Source: an uncultured Candidatus Saccharibacteria bacterium (GTDB lineage Bacteria; Patescibacteriota; Saccharimonadia; Saccharimonadales; Saccharimonadaceae). Taken from it: DNA of 30,582 nt. Positions within the stretch are counted from its first letter, which is position 1. Each line of letters begins with the position of its first letter. The DNA lies in the NCBI GenBank assembly GCA_948944455.1, contig CARBES010000011.1:1-30582 (forward strand), given 5' to 3'. A model generated the notes under the pieces. It was not told where the DNA came from, searched no databases, and saw only the letters and a program-made list of their open reading frames with translations. The position numbers and the translations under genes are program-made. Below are positions 1 to 6,133 of the stretch, one piece after another.

Positions 1-56
1 GGTTGAGGAAAGTCTAGAAATAACTAACCCGAGGATATATTATCTTTTCCTTATTT

Positions 57-66
57 ATGTTATAAT
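57..66 (+). promoter_or_regulatory. extended -10 promoter, leaderless mRNA predicted
   Basis: TATG-T-TATAAT lies directly upstream of the ATG at 73, with only 6 nt between the -10 hexamer (61-66) and the start codon. Transcription would therefore begin at or next to the ATG, and no Shine-Dalgarno sequence can fit. No good -35 box is visible. The same geometry recurs before leuS, the 425-aa gene and the MmcQ/YjbR gene. Confidence 0.7.
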
Positions 67-72
67 ATTTCC

Positions 73-606
73 ATGCAAATCACCCTTCTTCTTCACAATA
101 TTCGCTCTGTCTATAACGTAGGAGCGATTTTGCGCACGGCCGAAGGTCTCGGCGTGGCTGGTGTTGCCTTTTCAGGTTATACTCCGCGCTATGATGATCC
201 GAATCTGCTCCCACATCTCCGTTCGAAGCTTAATCGCCAGATTGAAAAATCTGCACTCGGCGCTGAAAACATGATTCCGCGCAAGTTGGTCGACGACCCA
301 CGCACTTGGCTTACTAGTCAGCGCGAGGCTGGGATTACGATTGTTGGGCTAGAGAATAATTTATCACCTGAAGAACTTCCGCGCCAGCTCATTCTTGGTC
401 GGCCTTGGCCAGAGCTGTTATCATCTCAGCGAATCATTTTGGTTTTAGGTGAAGAAGTTCACGGAATCCCGTCCGATTTACGTAAACTAATGGATTATTT
501 CTTGGAAATTCCTATGCAAGGACGCAAGGAATCTTTTAACGTCTCAGTAGCGACAGGCATCGCGCTCTGGGGCTTACAAAATATGATTAAAAATTGCCAC
601 CCGTAA
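73..606 (+). CDS. TrmH/SpoU-family RNA 2'-O-methyltransferase
   Basis: A 177-aa protein of the SPOUT (TrmH) class, which methylates a ribose 2'-OH in tRNA or rRNA using S-adenosylmethionine bound in a C-terminal trefoil knot. The N-terminal motif NVGAILRTAEGLGV (about residues 15-28) is motif 1. IILVLGEEVHGIP (about 121-133) and ESFNVSVATGIALW (about 154-167) are motifs 2 and 3 that build the knot. There is no separate N-terminal RNA-binding domain, so it is a minimal SPOUT enzyme. The substrate cannot be assigned from sequence: the N-terminus does not look like TrmL. The start is set by the -10 box 6 nt upstream, which suggests a leaderless transcript. The stop codon lies inside the terminator hairpin shared with the convergent gene at 657. 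Confidence 0.9.
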   Translation: MQITLLLHNIRSVYNVGAILRTAEGLGVAGVAFSGYTPRYDDPNLLPHLRSKLNRQIEKSALGAENMIPRKLVDDPRTWLTSQREAGITIVGLENNLSPEELPRQLILGRPWPELLSSQRIILVLGEEVHGIPSDLRKLMDYFLEIPMQGRKESFNVSVATGIALWGLQNMIKNCHP

Positions 607-617
607 GTACGGGTGGC
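596..617. terminator. bidirectional intrinsic terminator
   Basis: Perfect 9-bp stem GCCACCCGT / ACGGGTGGC with a 4-nt loop. The minus-strand side is followed by AATTTTTAATC, a good T-tract for the convergent gene ending at 657. The plus side (TTGGTT) is weaker. Confidence 0.75.
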
Positions 618-656
618 TTGGTTAGTCGCGACGGATGCGACTAGGTAGAGAAAGAG

Positions 657-1217
657 CTACTTCTTCGGAAGCAGGCTTATTGCGACCGTGCTGATCGTCT
701 CGCCGTTTTCATACACGGTTAGGCGCAAGTTGTGCGTCCCGCCCTTTCCGCTGCTGCTGATCTCGAAATCTACCATCAGGTCCGGATCGGGGCGATGAAC
801 CACCAGACCTAGCGCGGCTGCGCCGGCAATCTCGAGACTAATGTTGTTCTGGAACAGTCTCAGGCCATCCTTCGCCTCTGAGTAATCATCCTGATGGCGG
901 TAGAAGTTGAGCGTCACTAGCTGCGGATTGATCAGCGCCTGCCAGAGTCGCCAGGGCGTTGCCGTGTCAGTTGGTGCGGTGGAGGTATCGCTCATCGATC
1001 TGGTCGAGCTTAGCATCTGCGTTAACGCTTGCCGAAAGTCTTCCGGATAGTCGCCTCTAGCTGCCGCCAGCAGAATCTCGTCGTTGCGGTAGTGGCTGTA
1101 GGTTGACAGCTTCAATGGCGGCCGGGCATAAATGTCCCGAAGTAAGATGTGACCATGCGCATCAGGCTGAGCGACCGAAATCTCCAGGAGCGACTTGTCT
1201 AACTTCGTTAAGTCCAT
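657..1217 (-). CDS. hypothetical protein of minus-strand accessory island
   Basis: 186 aa; I do not recognise the family. The start at 1217 (MDLTKLDKS) is chosen because GAGAGGTGAT lies at suitable distance upstream. An in-frame ATG 17 codons earlier has no ribosome-binding site. No signal peptide or membrane segment is visible. The middle is Ser/Thr-rich (about residues 86-105). The C-terminal third, with a repeated hydrophobic-alternating pattern (VDFEISSSG, HNLRLTVYENG, STVAISLLP), suggests beta strands. It is the last gene of the 657-5706 minus-strand island, so a role linked to the paralogous pairs upstream is possible but unproven. Confidence 0.65.
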   Translation of the reverse strand: MDLTKLDKSLLEISVAQPDAHGHILLRDIYARPPLKLSTYSHYRNDEILLAAARGDYPEDFRQALTQMLSSTRSMSDTSTAPTDTATPWRLWQALINPQLVTLNFYRHQDDYSEAKDGLRLFQNNISLEIAGAAALGLVVHRPDPDLMVDFEISSSGKGGTHNLRLTVYENGETISTVAISLLPKK

Positions 1218-1263
1218 TGATATCACCTCTCTATTTTTCCGTCTTAAAGAACAAGACTTTACC

Positions 1264-1269
1264 ATCATA
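1264..1269 (-). promoter_or_regulatory. probable extended -10 box for the 657-1217 gene
   Basis: On the minus strand TTATGC-TATGAT gives a TATG extended -10 about 47 nt before the start at 1217. No clear -35 is seen. Confidence 0.4.
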
Positions 1270-1301
1270 GCATAAAAGTTATCGTCCGAAAAGCGCTTCG
1301 G

Positions 1302-2381
1302 TTACAGATTAGCTGGTGATATCTGTAAGGCTTGATTTTGGACCATGATCTTACGCCGTCTGGTTAGAGCTTGCCGAACACGACTATCTTCGCTCTCGTT
1401 ATAAAGCGAGTCTAGCAGCTTTCGTGTCTGGCTCATAATCTGGGTGAAGGGATCCCTGTTGCGGTATCTGCGCTGGTTTTCAGTAATAAGATACTCCTCG
1501 ATGATGTCTCGCTCTGAGTAGACTTTGCGGCCACGCTGTTTTATTGCGAATATTGCCGATGGTACTACTCGGCGCGCGACTATTTGCTTCGTGCAGTCTC
1601 GTAATGACGCATTTAGACATTCGTCTACGGCGTCAAGCTGCAATGCGGCGGTGCGTATGACCCTATCGTCCTGATCCTCTGGCAGCATAGCGTAATAAAA
1701 CATATTTTGCCGACGGATTTCCGAAAGTATCTTAAAACGCATCTGTAAACTGGCCGGCGAATTCGGTCGAAAAGCACTTAGATGATTACTAGCGGACGGG
1801 TCAGACTGTGTGTCGCCCCAGATCTCTAATACTTCGTGAATGTTGACACCGATCACATAGCGGATTAGCAATGGCTTAATGCTGCGGTGCTGACCGTCAA
1901 AATAGTAATCAAGGTGCGAAAATCCAAAAGGTAAACGCGCCTGGTCACTGTAATGTCGAGTCAACTTGTCGAGCACCTTGCTTGGTTCTCCGCCCACAGT
2001 TACATCAAAGCCGATCGTGGCCTGTTGTAATGTATCTTTACCGTCGTGGCTGCGTATGGGCTGGCGAAAAACCAAGTTCACTACGGTGTCGACCCGATGT
2101 GAAATATCATCATAGATCGCAGTTGGCCACGCTAGTGTTTGGTAGGCATCCCCGTCCCCGAGCCATCCACCCACATTCACTCCTTCAATAAAGATTGCCT
2201 CAAGGTAGCTAGCGGCTAATTTGCTCTTCTGTTTGCGCTTAGCGGCGCGTTTGATGGTATATTCCTGATCGGCGATGATCTTCGCTGGAGCGTGAATTCC
2301 AATAAAATCGGACATTCGGATATGCTCGCCGAACTGCGATACGAGTGTGGCATCATACGCTTTCATGAAGCTGCTTTGCAT
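1302..2381 (-). CDS. large-module paralog A, unknown function
   Basis: 359 aa, clearly homologous to the 425-aa product of 2943-4220. Both carry a block E-GV-[TV]G-WLG, then YDD-x2-HRVD (here YDDISHRVD), then FDVT, then LPFGF-[ST]-HLDYY, then RYVIGV, and later a helical segment LSEIR-x-QNM. The spaced acidic residues YDD..HRVD..FDVT followed by a conserved Lys resemble the layout of PD-(D/E)XK nuclease-like folds, but the K of the ExK motif is not evident, so I do not assign that. The N-terminus is basic and the C-terminus helical with many Arg/Lys. No signal peptide or TM is visible. The start is uncertain: the ATG at 2381 has a weak upstream site, and another in-frame ATG lies five codons later. 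Confidence 0.7.
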   Translation of the reverse strand: MQSSFMKAYDATLVSQFGEHIRMSDFIGIHAPAKIIADQEYTIKRAAKRKQKSKLAASYLEAIFIEGVNVGGWLGDGDAYQTLAWPTAIYDDISHRVDTVVNLVFRQPIRSHDGKDTLQQATIGFDVTVGGEPSKVLDKLTRHYSDQARLPFGFSHLDYYFDGQHRSIKPLLIRYVIGVNIHEVLEIWGDTQSDPSASNHLSAFRPNSPASLQMRFKILSEIRRQNMFYYAMLPEDQDDRVIRTAALQLDAVDECLNASLRDCTKQIVARRVVPSAIFAIKQRGRKVYSERDIIEEYLITENQRRYRNRDPFTQIMSQTRKLLDSLYNESEDSRVRQALTRRRKIMVQNQALQISPANL

Positions 2382-2470
2382 ATTCGTATCTGACTCATTC
2401 CTTTCATAAATATAGTAGGGTCAGAATCAGTTATGTTGGCTACTATTCACTCACATAACCCCGGCACCCC

Positions 2471-2797
2471 CTAGGCCGGTTCGCTGTACAGTGCTCCGTC
2501 GAAATGCGGCGATGCGATACAAGTTCGTGCCAGTTCGTTCGCGACCAGCTTGGCCGCCTGTTCTAGGTCGAGCGTTTCAGGATTGTTGAGAGCTGGCTGT
2601 GTATAGAGCTGTAGTAAACCAAGCTCCAGATCAAGCTCTTTTAAGCGAACCGTTCCGAACGATTCTCTCATCAACTTGTCGCTCGCGCAGTCAAAAACCT
2701 TGTCGACATCGACTTCGGCCGGCTTAAAAACCAGTACTGCCGACGCCTCCCCTACATCGCAGAGCTGTACCAGCGGGGTCTCGGAAATCTTGTTCAA
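2471..2797 (-). CDS. small-module paralog A, unknown function
   Basis: About 108 aa, encoded just upstream of large paralog A (gap 89 bp) and homologous to the product of 4327-4695. Shared spacing is an N-terminal strand region, a D-x-L block, DL-x2-GL (here DLELGLLQLY), then a helix with LA/V-E-A and a C-terminal ASPHFDGAL versus ASGHASFDFA. The start is ambiguous. GTG at 2806 overlaps the AGAAGG ribosome-binding site, so TTG at 2797, 8 nt downstream of that site, is preferred. No membrane segment is visible. A partner or chaperone for the adjacent large protein is an inference from the conserved gene pairing only. Confidence 0.6.
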   Translation of the reverse strand: MNKISETPLVQLCDVGEASAVLVFKPAEVDVDKVFDCASDKLMRESFGTVRLKELDLELGLLQLYTQPALNNPETLDLEQAAKLVANELARTCIASPHFDGALYSEPA

Positions 2798-2942
2798 GCT
2801 ATGCACCTTCTTTCAATGTATTTGAGCTCTAGTCTCATATTAGGTACGAAAGCCTACATCTACGGATCTCTCCACTTTTCAACGCAAGCTATCACTTTCC
2901 ATTGTGGCATACCTGCCTGAAAATTCAATAGTTAATCAAAGA

Positions 2943-4220
2943 TTAAGCTGATCGACGTTCAGGTTCTGTGTCGTCAAGCTCTAATTTTTGGTTTTGAGCC
3001 ATCACGCGTCGACGTGCAGCGACTTCAGGGTAACTTGTTTCGTCATAGGTAGCCTGCTCGAGCTCGCGTGCGCAGGTGACAATCTGAACGTAAGTATCAT
3101 CTTCGCCGGCGTTAGGATCAAAAATCGTACCGTTCCGTCGAGCATATTCGCGTTGTCTCTCGACGAAGTTTTCGTGGCGGGATTTCAACATATAGTCCTC
3201 GATCGTTTTGCGGGTACTTTGAGCCTTACCGTCACGCTCGATTTTCTCTAAGACTTCCGTCGGCAGGCATCTCCGCTGCACCATTTCGTTGGCACAGATG
3301 AGTAGTGCTGTATTGAGTTGATTATCAGTTGCCTCAAGATAGGCGCAAGCCTTTTTCATTTTGATATCTGGGCTATCGTAGGCGTCGTCTGGCAACATCG
3401 CCTGGAACAGCATATTCTGGGCTCGAATCTCCGATAATACCATAAATCGAGTGTATAGATTCTGCGCGCTGAGTAGTTTAATCGGCGATGGTCTGCCATC
3501 CGCCATGCGTCGTGTGAATTGTTCGCTCAATTCCTGCGCCTCACTGCTGTCGACACCAATGACATAGCGTGGCAAGATCTCGCACTCACCAGCAGTACGC
3601 CCGTTCGTGTAATAATCAAGATGAGTGAAGCCAAAAGGTAGCTCGGCACCATCGTTATAGCAGCGCGTCAGCTTATCCATAATCTTCTCTCGGTTTGAAT
3701 TAATAGTTACATCAAACGCGAGCGGTAAGCCTTTGAGTGTGCCGGTTTCTGTTTGGATCTTCTCAGCAAACTTAATCGTCGTAAATGAATCAACTCGGTG
3801 GCGGTAGTCGTCGTATTTAGTCGATTCAAAGGTCTTTGTAATAAAGGGAGGGTGCCCATCTGCGCCAGGTAGATTACCTAGCCAGGCACCAGTCTGCACG
3901 CCGTAGATAAATAGTTTCTCGAAGGACTTAGCGGCTTTTCCGCTATCCGGATCACGATCAAACATCTCGTCTAGCCGGTCGACATAGGCTTGATCTCTGC
4001 GTAGTTTTGTGTTCGGATAAACCCCGGCGAAAGTCTCTAACGTCAACGCTGTCGGTGGCCGTTGCTCAAGCAACTTCTTTGCTGTTGGCCCGGGTTCTTT
4101 TTGTCTCATTGCATCACTGCCTAATCGCTGATACTGTTCGCGTGATGGTTGGCTTGGCTCATCCCTCCCTCTCTCAAAAGTTTGGGCTACTCGCTCCGAA
4201 TTTATTTTTACTACCTCCAT
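2943..4220 (-). CDS. large-module paralog B, unknown function
   Basis: 425 aa, paralog of the 359-aa protein at 1302-2381, with an extra charged N-terminus of about 60 residues. The shared core is FIYGVQTGAWLG, KYDDYRHRVD, AFDVT, LPFGFTHLDYY and RYVIGVD, followed by LSEIRAQNML and a long helical C-terminal half. No signal peptide or TM. The function is not recognised; a PD-(D/E)XK-like core is possible but not shown. The -10 box TATACT (4228-4233, extended by TATGC) ends 7 nt before the ATG, so the mRNA is predicted to be leaderless. It is paired with the small gene at 4327-4695, and the same order (small then large) is repeated at 2797-1302. Confidence 0.7.
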   Translation of the reverse strand: MEVVKINSERVAQTFERGRDEPSQPSREQYQRLGSDAMRQKEPGPTAKKLLEQRPPTALTLETFAGVYPNTKLRRDQAYVDRLDEMFDRDPDSGKAAKSFEKLFIYGVQTGAWLGNLPGADGHPPFITKTFESTKYDDYRHRVDSFTTIKFAEKIQTETGTLKGLPLAFDVTINSNREKIMDKLTRCYNDGAELPFGFTHLDYYTNGRTAGECEILPRYVIGVDSSEAQELSEQFTRRMADGRPSPIKLLSAQNLYTRFMVLSEIRAQNMLFQAMLPDDAYDSPDIKMKKACAYLEATDNQLNTALLICANEMVQRRCLPTEVLEKIERDGKAQSTRKTIEDYMLKSRHENFVERQREYARRNGTIFDPNAGEDDTYVQIVTCARELEQATYDETSYPEVAARRRVMAQNQKLELDDTEPERRSA

Positions 4221-4227
4221 TTCCTCT

Positions 4228-4238
4228 AGTATAGCATA
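4228..4238 (-). promoter_or_regulatory. extended -10 promoter, leaderless
   Basis: Minus strand reads TTATGC-TATACT, then 7 nt, then the ATG at 4220. This separates the 425-aa gene transcriptionally from the small gene upstream, which has its own terminator at 4277-4308. Confidence 0.6.
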
Positions 4239-4276
4239 ATCTTTTCAAAAATCCGCCGCTACTACGCTATTGCTAT

Positions 4277-4308
4277 GAAAAATAGCCGTGTTCACACGGA
4301 ACACGGCT
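4277..4308 (-). terminator. intrinsic terminator of the 4327-4695 gene
   Basis: On the minus strand a 10-bp stem AGCCGTGTTC / GAACACGGCT with a 5-nt loop is followed by ATTTTTC. Confidence 0.8.
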
Positions 4309-4326
4309 TACTGGGCAAGACAAGTA

Positions 4327-4695
4327 TCAGGTGTTATGGGCGGGACGCTTAGGGGAACTGAATGAGGCAGGGCATTTGGCGAAGTCGAAGGAAGCGTGAC
4401 CGCTGGCGGTCTTACAGAGAAGAGTCTTGACTGTATCGATAGCTTCTTCAAAACTCAAGTCTACAACATCCTCCGGGAAGACGGCGCTGCGCCGAATCTC
4501 GACTAAGCCGCAGCTTAAATCACCTGCGTCCAATCGGAGCGAAAAAGCCCCCGAAGACTGGACGTACAGCTCGTCATTGACTTCTGTCATAGCGGCCATG
4601 CTGGGATTGCATTCTATGGTACGGAACCACAGCTGCCGGGTAGTATCGCTTACCTTAACCACCCGAAAATAGGGATAGGACTGTTCCTGGTTCAT
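4327..4695 (-). CDS. small-module paralog B, unknown function
   Basis: 122 aa, homologous to the product of 2471-2797. Both share a D-x-L near the middle, a DL-x2-GL motif (here DLSCGLVEIR), an acidic turn, a helix with EEA/QAA, and a C-terminal A-S-x-H segment. The start is supported by AAAAGGAG upstream. The C-terminus ends in a Ser/Pro/Lys-rich tail. No membrane or secretion signal is seen and the family is not recognised. It precedes the large paralog B by about 100 bp but ends in its own terminator. Confidence 0.65.
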   Translation of the reverse strand: MNQEQSYPYFRVVKVSDTTRQLWFRTIECNPSMAAMTEVNDELYVQSSGAFSLRLDAGDLSCGLVEIRRSAVFPEDVVDLSFEEAIDTVKTLLCKTASGHASFDFAKCPASFSSPKRPAHNT

Positions 4696-4864
4696 TTTTA
4701 AACCAACTCCTTTTCAGATAGACTACTGATGTATAGTTTCTTCGATTTTAGGCTTTTAGGGTTGCTTTTATTAGGAACTCCCGTCTGATATAGTCTTGCA
4801 TGTATATGTACTAGCAAGCTCATCTGGGGCAACCAAAAGCTAACCTCAAAAGGCTTACTCTCTC

Positions 4865-4893
4865 ATTGTAGCACAGATAGTCCATTTTGTCAA
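4865..4893 (-). promoter_or_regulatory. SigA-type promoter for the 4327-4695 gene
   Basis: Minus strand TTGACA, 17-bp spacer ending in TGTGC, TACAAT. The start codon is about 170 nt downstream, leaving a leader with no obvious known riboswitch. Confidence 0.75.
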
Positions 4894-4942
4894 TAGATAA
4901 AATATAAAAATCCGGTTACAACCTAGCGACTTTTGGCATGGC

Positions 4943-4969
4943 AAAGGGCCCCAACTACTGTCGGGGCCC
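4943..4969 (-). terminator. intrinsic terminator of the RpoA-CTD-like gene
   Basis: Minus-strand stem GGGCCCC / GGGGCCC with a 10-nt loop followed by TTTG, located 18 bp past the stop of the 4987-5706 gene. The T-tract is short. Confidence 0.65.
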
Positions 4970-4986
4970 TCCAAAATGTAAACCGT

Positions 4987-5706
4987 TCAACCTTCTGCCA
5001 AGGAATATCCGCAAAGCTCAAGGATACGCTCAAATTTTGCCAGGCAGCCATGGCCAAAGTTGTGGCCACGCAGCCGTTCCATCAGCTCTTTTGGTGTGAA
5101 CTGTATCACGTCGGCGACCGTGGCGTACGCGAGGCCGGACCTTGCCAGAGCATTGAAAATCTTGACCGGCAGCGGCAGCGTCATAATACTCACTTCCTTT
5201 GGGTCTGTGAAGGCTTCTCGAATATGGATCGGCACCAAACGATCGACTAAGGCGGACTTTCTCTCCGACAATATGCCTAACATCTCGCGACGGGTCGCTT
5301 TTGGAAGGGTATTGTAGCTGTACCTCAATGTTGAGTTTAGTGCAAGAACGGAAGCTACGTCATTGTAGCCACTGTACGTCTGTAGAACTTCATGCATGAC
5401 AGCTTCTTTTTCTGGCGTCAAGGTGTAGAAGCTGGGCTTGAGATTCACTCCTCCGAAGTGGTCGCCCACGAGTCGAAGTAGCTCCTCCATTTGCTTAAGC
5501 CTGAGCTCCTCGTCTGCCCCGGACTCTCTCCGCAGTGCAACACTCCGCACCGCTGATTGTAAAACGTAGGCTTCAGCTTGGGTTACGCCCGGGATCGCGG
5601 TCATTGCGTTGTTCTGCTCGAGCTTGACAAGCTCGCCGAAAAAGTGTGCCTCCAGCTTCGACATGAGCTCATCACTAAGTCCTAAGTCGCTCAATCTAAA
5701 ACTCAT
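4987..5706 (-). CDS. protein with RpoA C-terminal-domain-like helix-hairpin-helix ends
   Basis: 239 aa. The last about 60 residues read like the C-terminal domain of RNA polymerase alpha subunit: LPLPVKIFNALARSGL, then a helix, TPKELMERLRGHNFGHG, then a final helix ending in LCGYSL. This parallels the alphaCTD pattern L-x-L-x-V-x2-N-L-x3-G ... NFG-x3-L. The first about 50 residues (LGLSDELMSKLEA ... IPGVTQAEAYVLQ) also look like a helix-hairpin-helix of the same type. The middle is helical. AGGAGG supports the start. Such domains bind DNA (UP elements) or transcription factors, so a transcription-linked role is plausible but inferred. It stands at the head of the accessory island, with its own promoter and terminator. 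Confidence 0.65.
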   Translation of the reverse strand: MSFRLSDLGLSDELMSKLEAHFFGELVKLEQNNAMTAIPGVTQAEAYVLQSAVRSVALRRESGADEELRLKQMEELLRLVGDHFGGVNLKPSFYTLTPEKEAVMHEVLQTYSGYNDVASVLALNSTLRYSYNTLPKATRREMLGILSERKSALVDRLVPIHIREAFTDPKEVSIMTLPLPVKIFNALARSGLAYATVADVIQFTPKELMERLRGHNFGHGCLAKFERILELCGYSLAEG

Positions 5707-5797
5707 TTAGATCGTCCTCCTCTAATTGTTGCCAAAACTAGTAAGTTGTTTACATTTCCGTAAAGGGCTTCGCTAGAATTAGCAACTGAATAGTCTA

Positions 5798-5826
5798 ATA
5801 ATATCATACTTCACGTCATAAGTCAA
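5798..5826 (-). promoter_or_regulatory. SigA-type promoter for the RpoA-CTD-like gene
   Basis: Minus strand TTGACT, 17-bp spacer, TATTAT. The leader to the ATG at 5706 is about 85 nt. Confidence 0.65.
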
Positions 5827-5872
5827 TAGAAAAGCAATGGGAAAATCTCACTCTTTCTCATTTCTCCCTTGA

Positions 5873-6079
5873 TTACTCTATGGCTAGACAACGGAGGGGG
5901 AAGCCCCAGTAACGCGCATCAGTAGTAGATGGACTAACGTTCAGAGCGATAGAATTAAGACTACAGGTGCTGCCAGAGTTAAGAGAATGCGACGACCAGT
6001 TATAGGCATTGCTCCCAGGCCTCCCAATAGTGTTTCCAACCAACGCTTTGTAATTACTAGCCCATCCGCTGCGGACGAA
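5873..6079 (-). other. silent FISUMP C-terminal cassette C1
   Basis: The minus strand has an open frame of 68 codons plus stop, starting at FVRSG and ending in GFPLRCLAIE-stop. A TAA lies in the same frame three codons upstream of FVRSG, and there is no start codon, ribosome-binding site or promoter, so it is not expressed alone. The centre (NWSS, then IALNVSP) fits the tail of a FISUMP/C-type-lectin-like fold. The boundary DNA boxes match C2-C6 almost exactly. The conserved box continues about 15-20 nt past the stop (TAATCAAGGGAG). The cassette fills the gap before leuS and lies on the opposite strand, its 5' edge 54 bp from the leuS ATG. Confidence 0.8.
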
Positions 6080-6115
6080 GAGGTATTAGGCCAGAATATG
6101 CGAAAAAATTTATCC

Positions 6116-6126
6116 TATGTTATAAT
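6116..6126 (+). promoter_or_regulatory. extended -10 promoter of leuS, leaderless
   Basis: TATGT-TATAAT ends 7 nt before the ATG at 6134, the same geometry as the TrmH-family gene at 73. It fixes the leuS start at 6134 and argues against the longer reading frame upstream. Confidence 0.75.
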
Positions 6127-6133
6127 GAACACC

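Noticed and set aside
4987..5250. Plus-strand frames opposite the RpoA-CTD-like gene
   Set aside because: No start signals; the minus-strand gene has a good ribosome-binding site, promoter and terminator.
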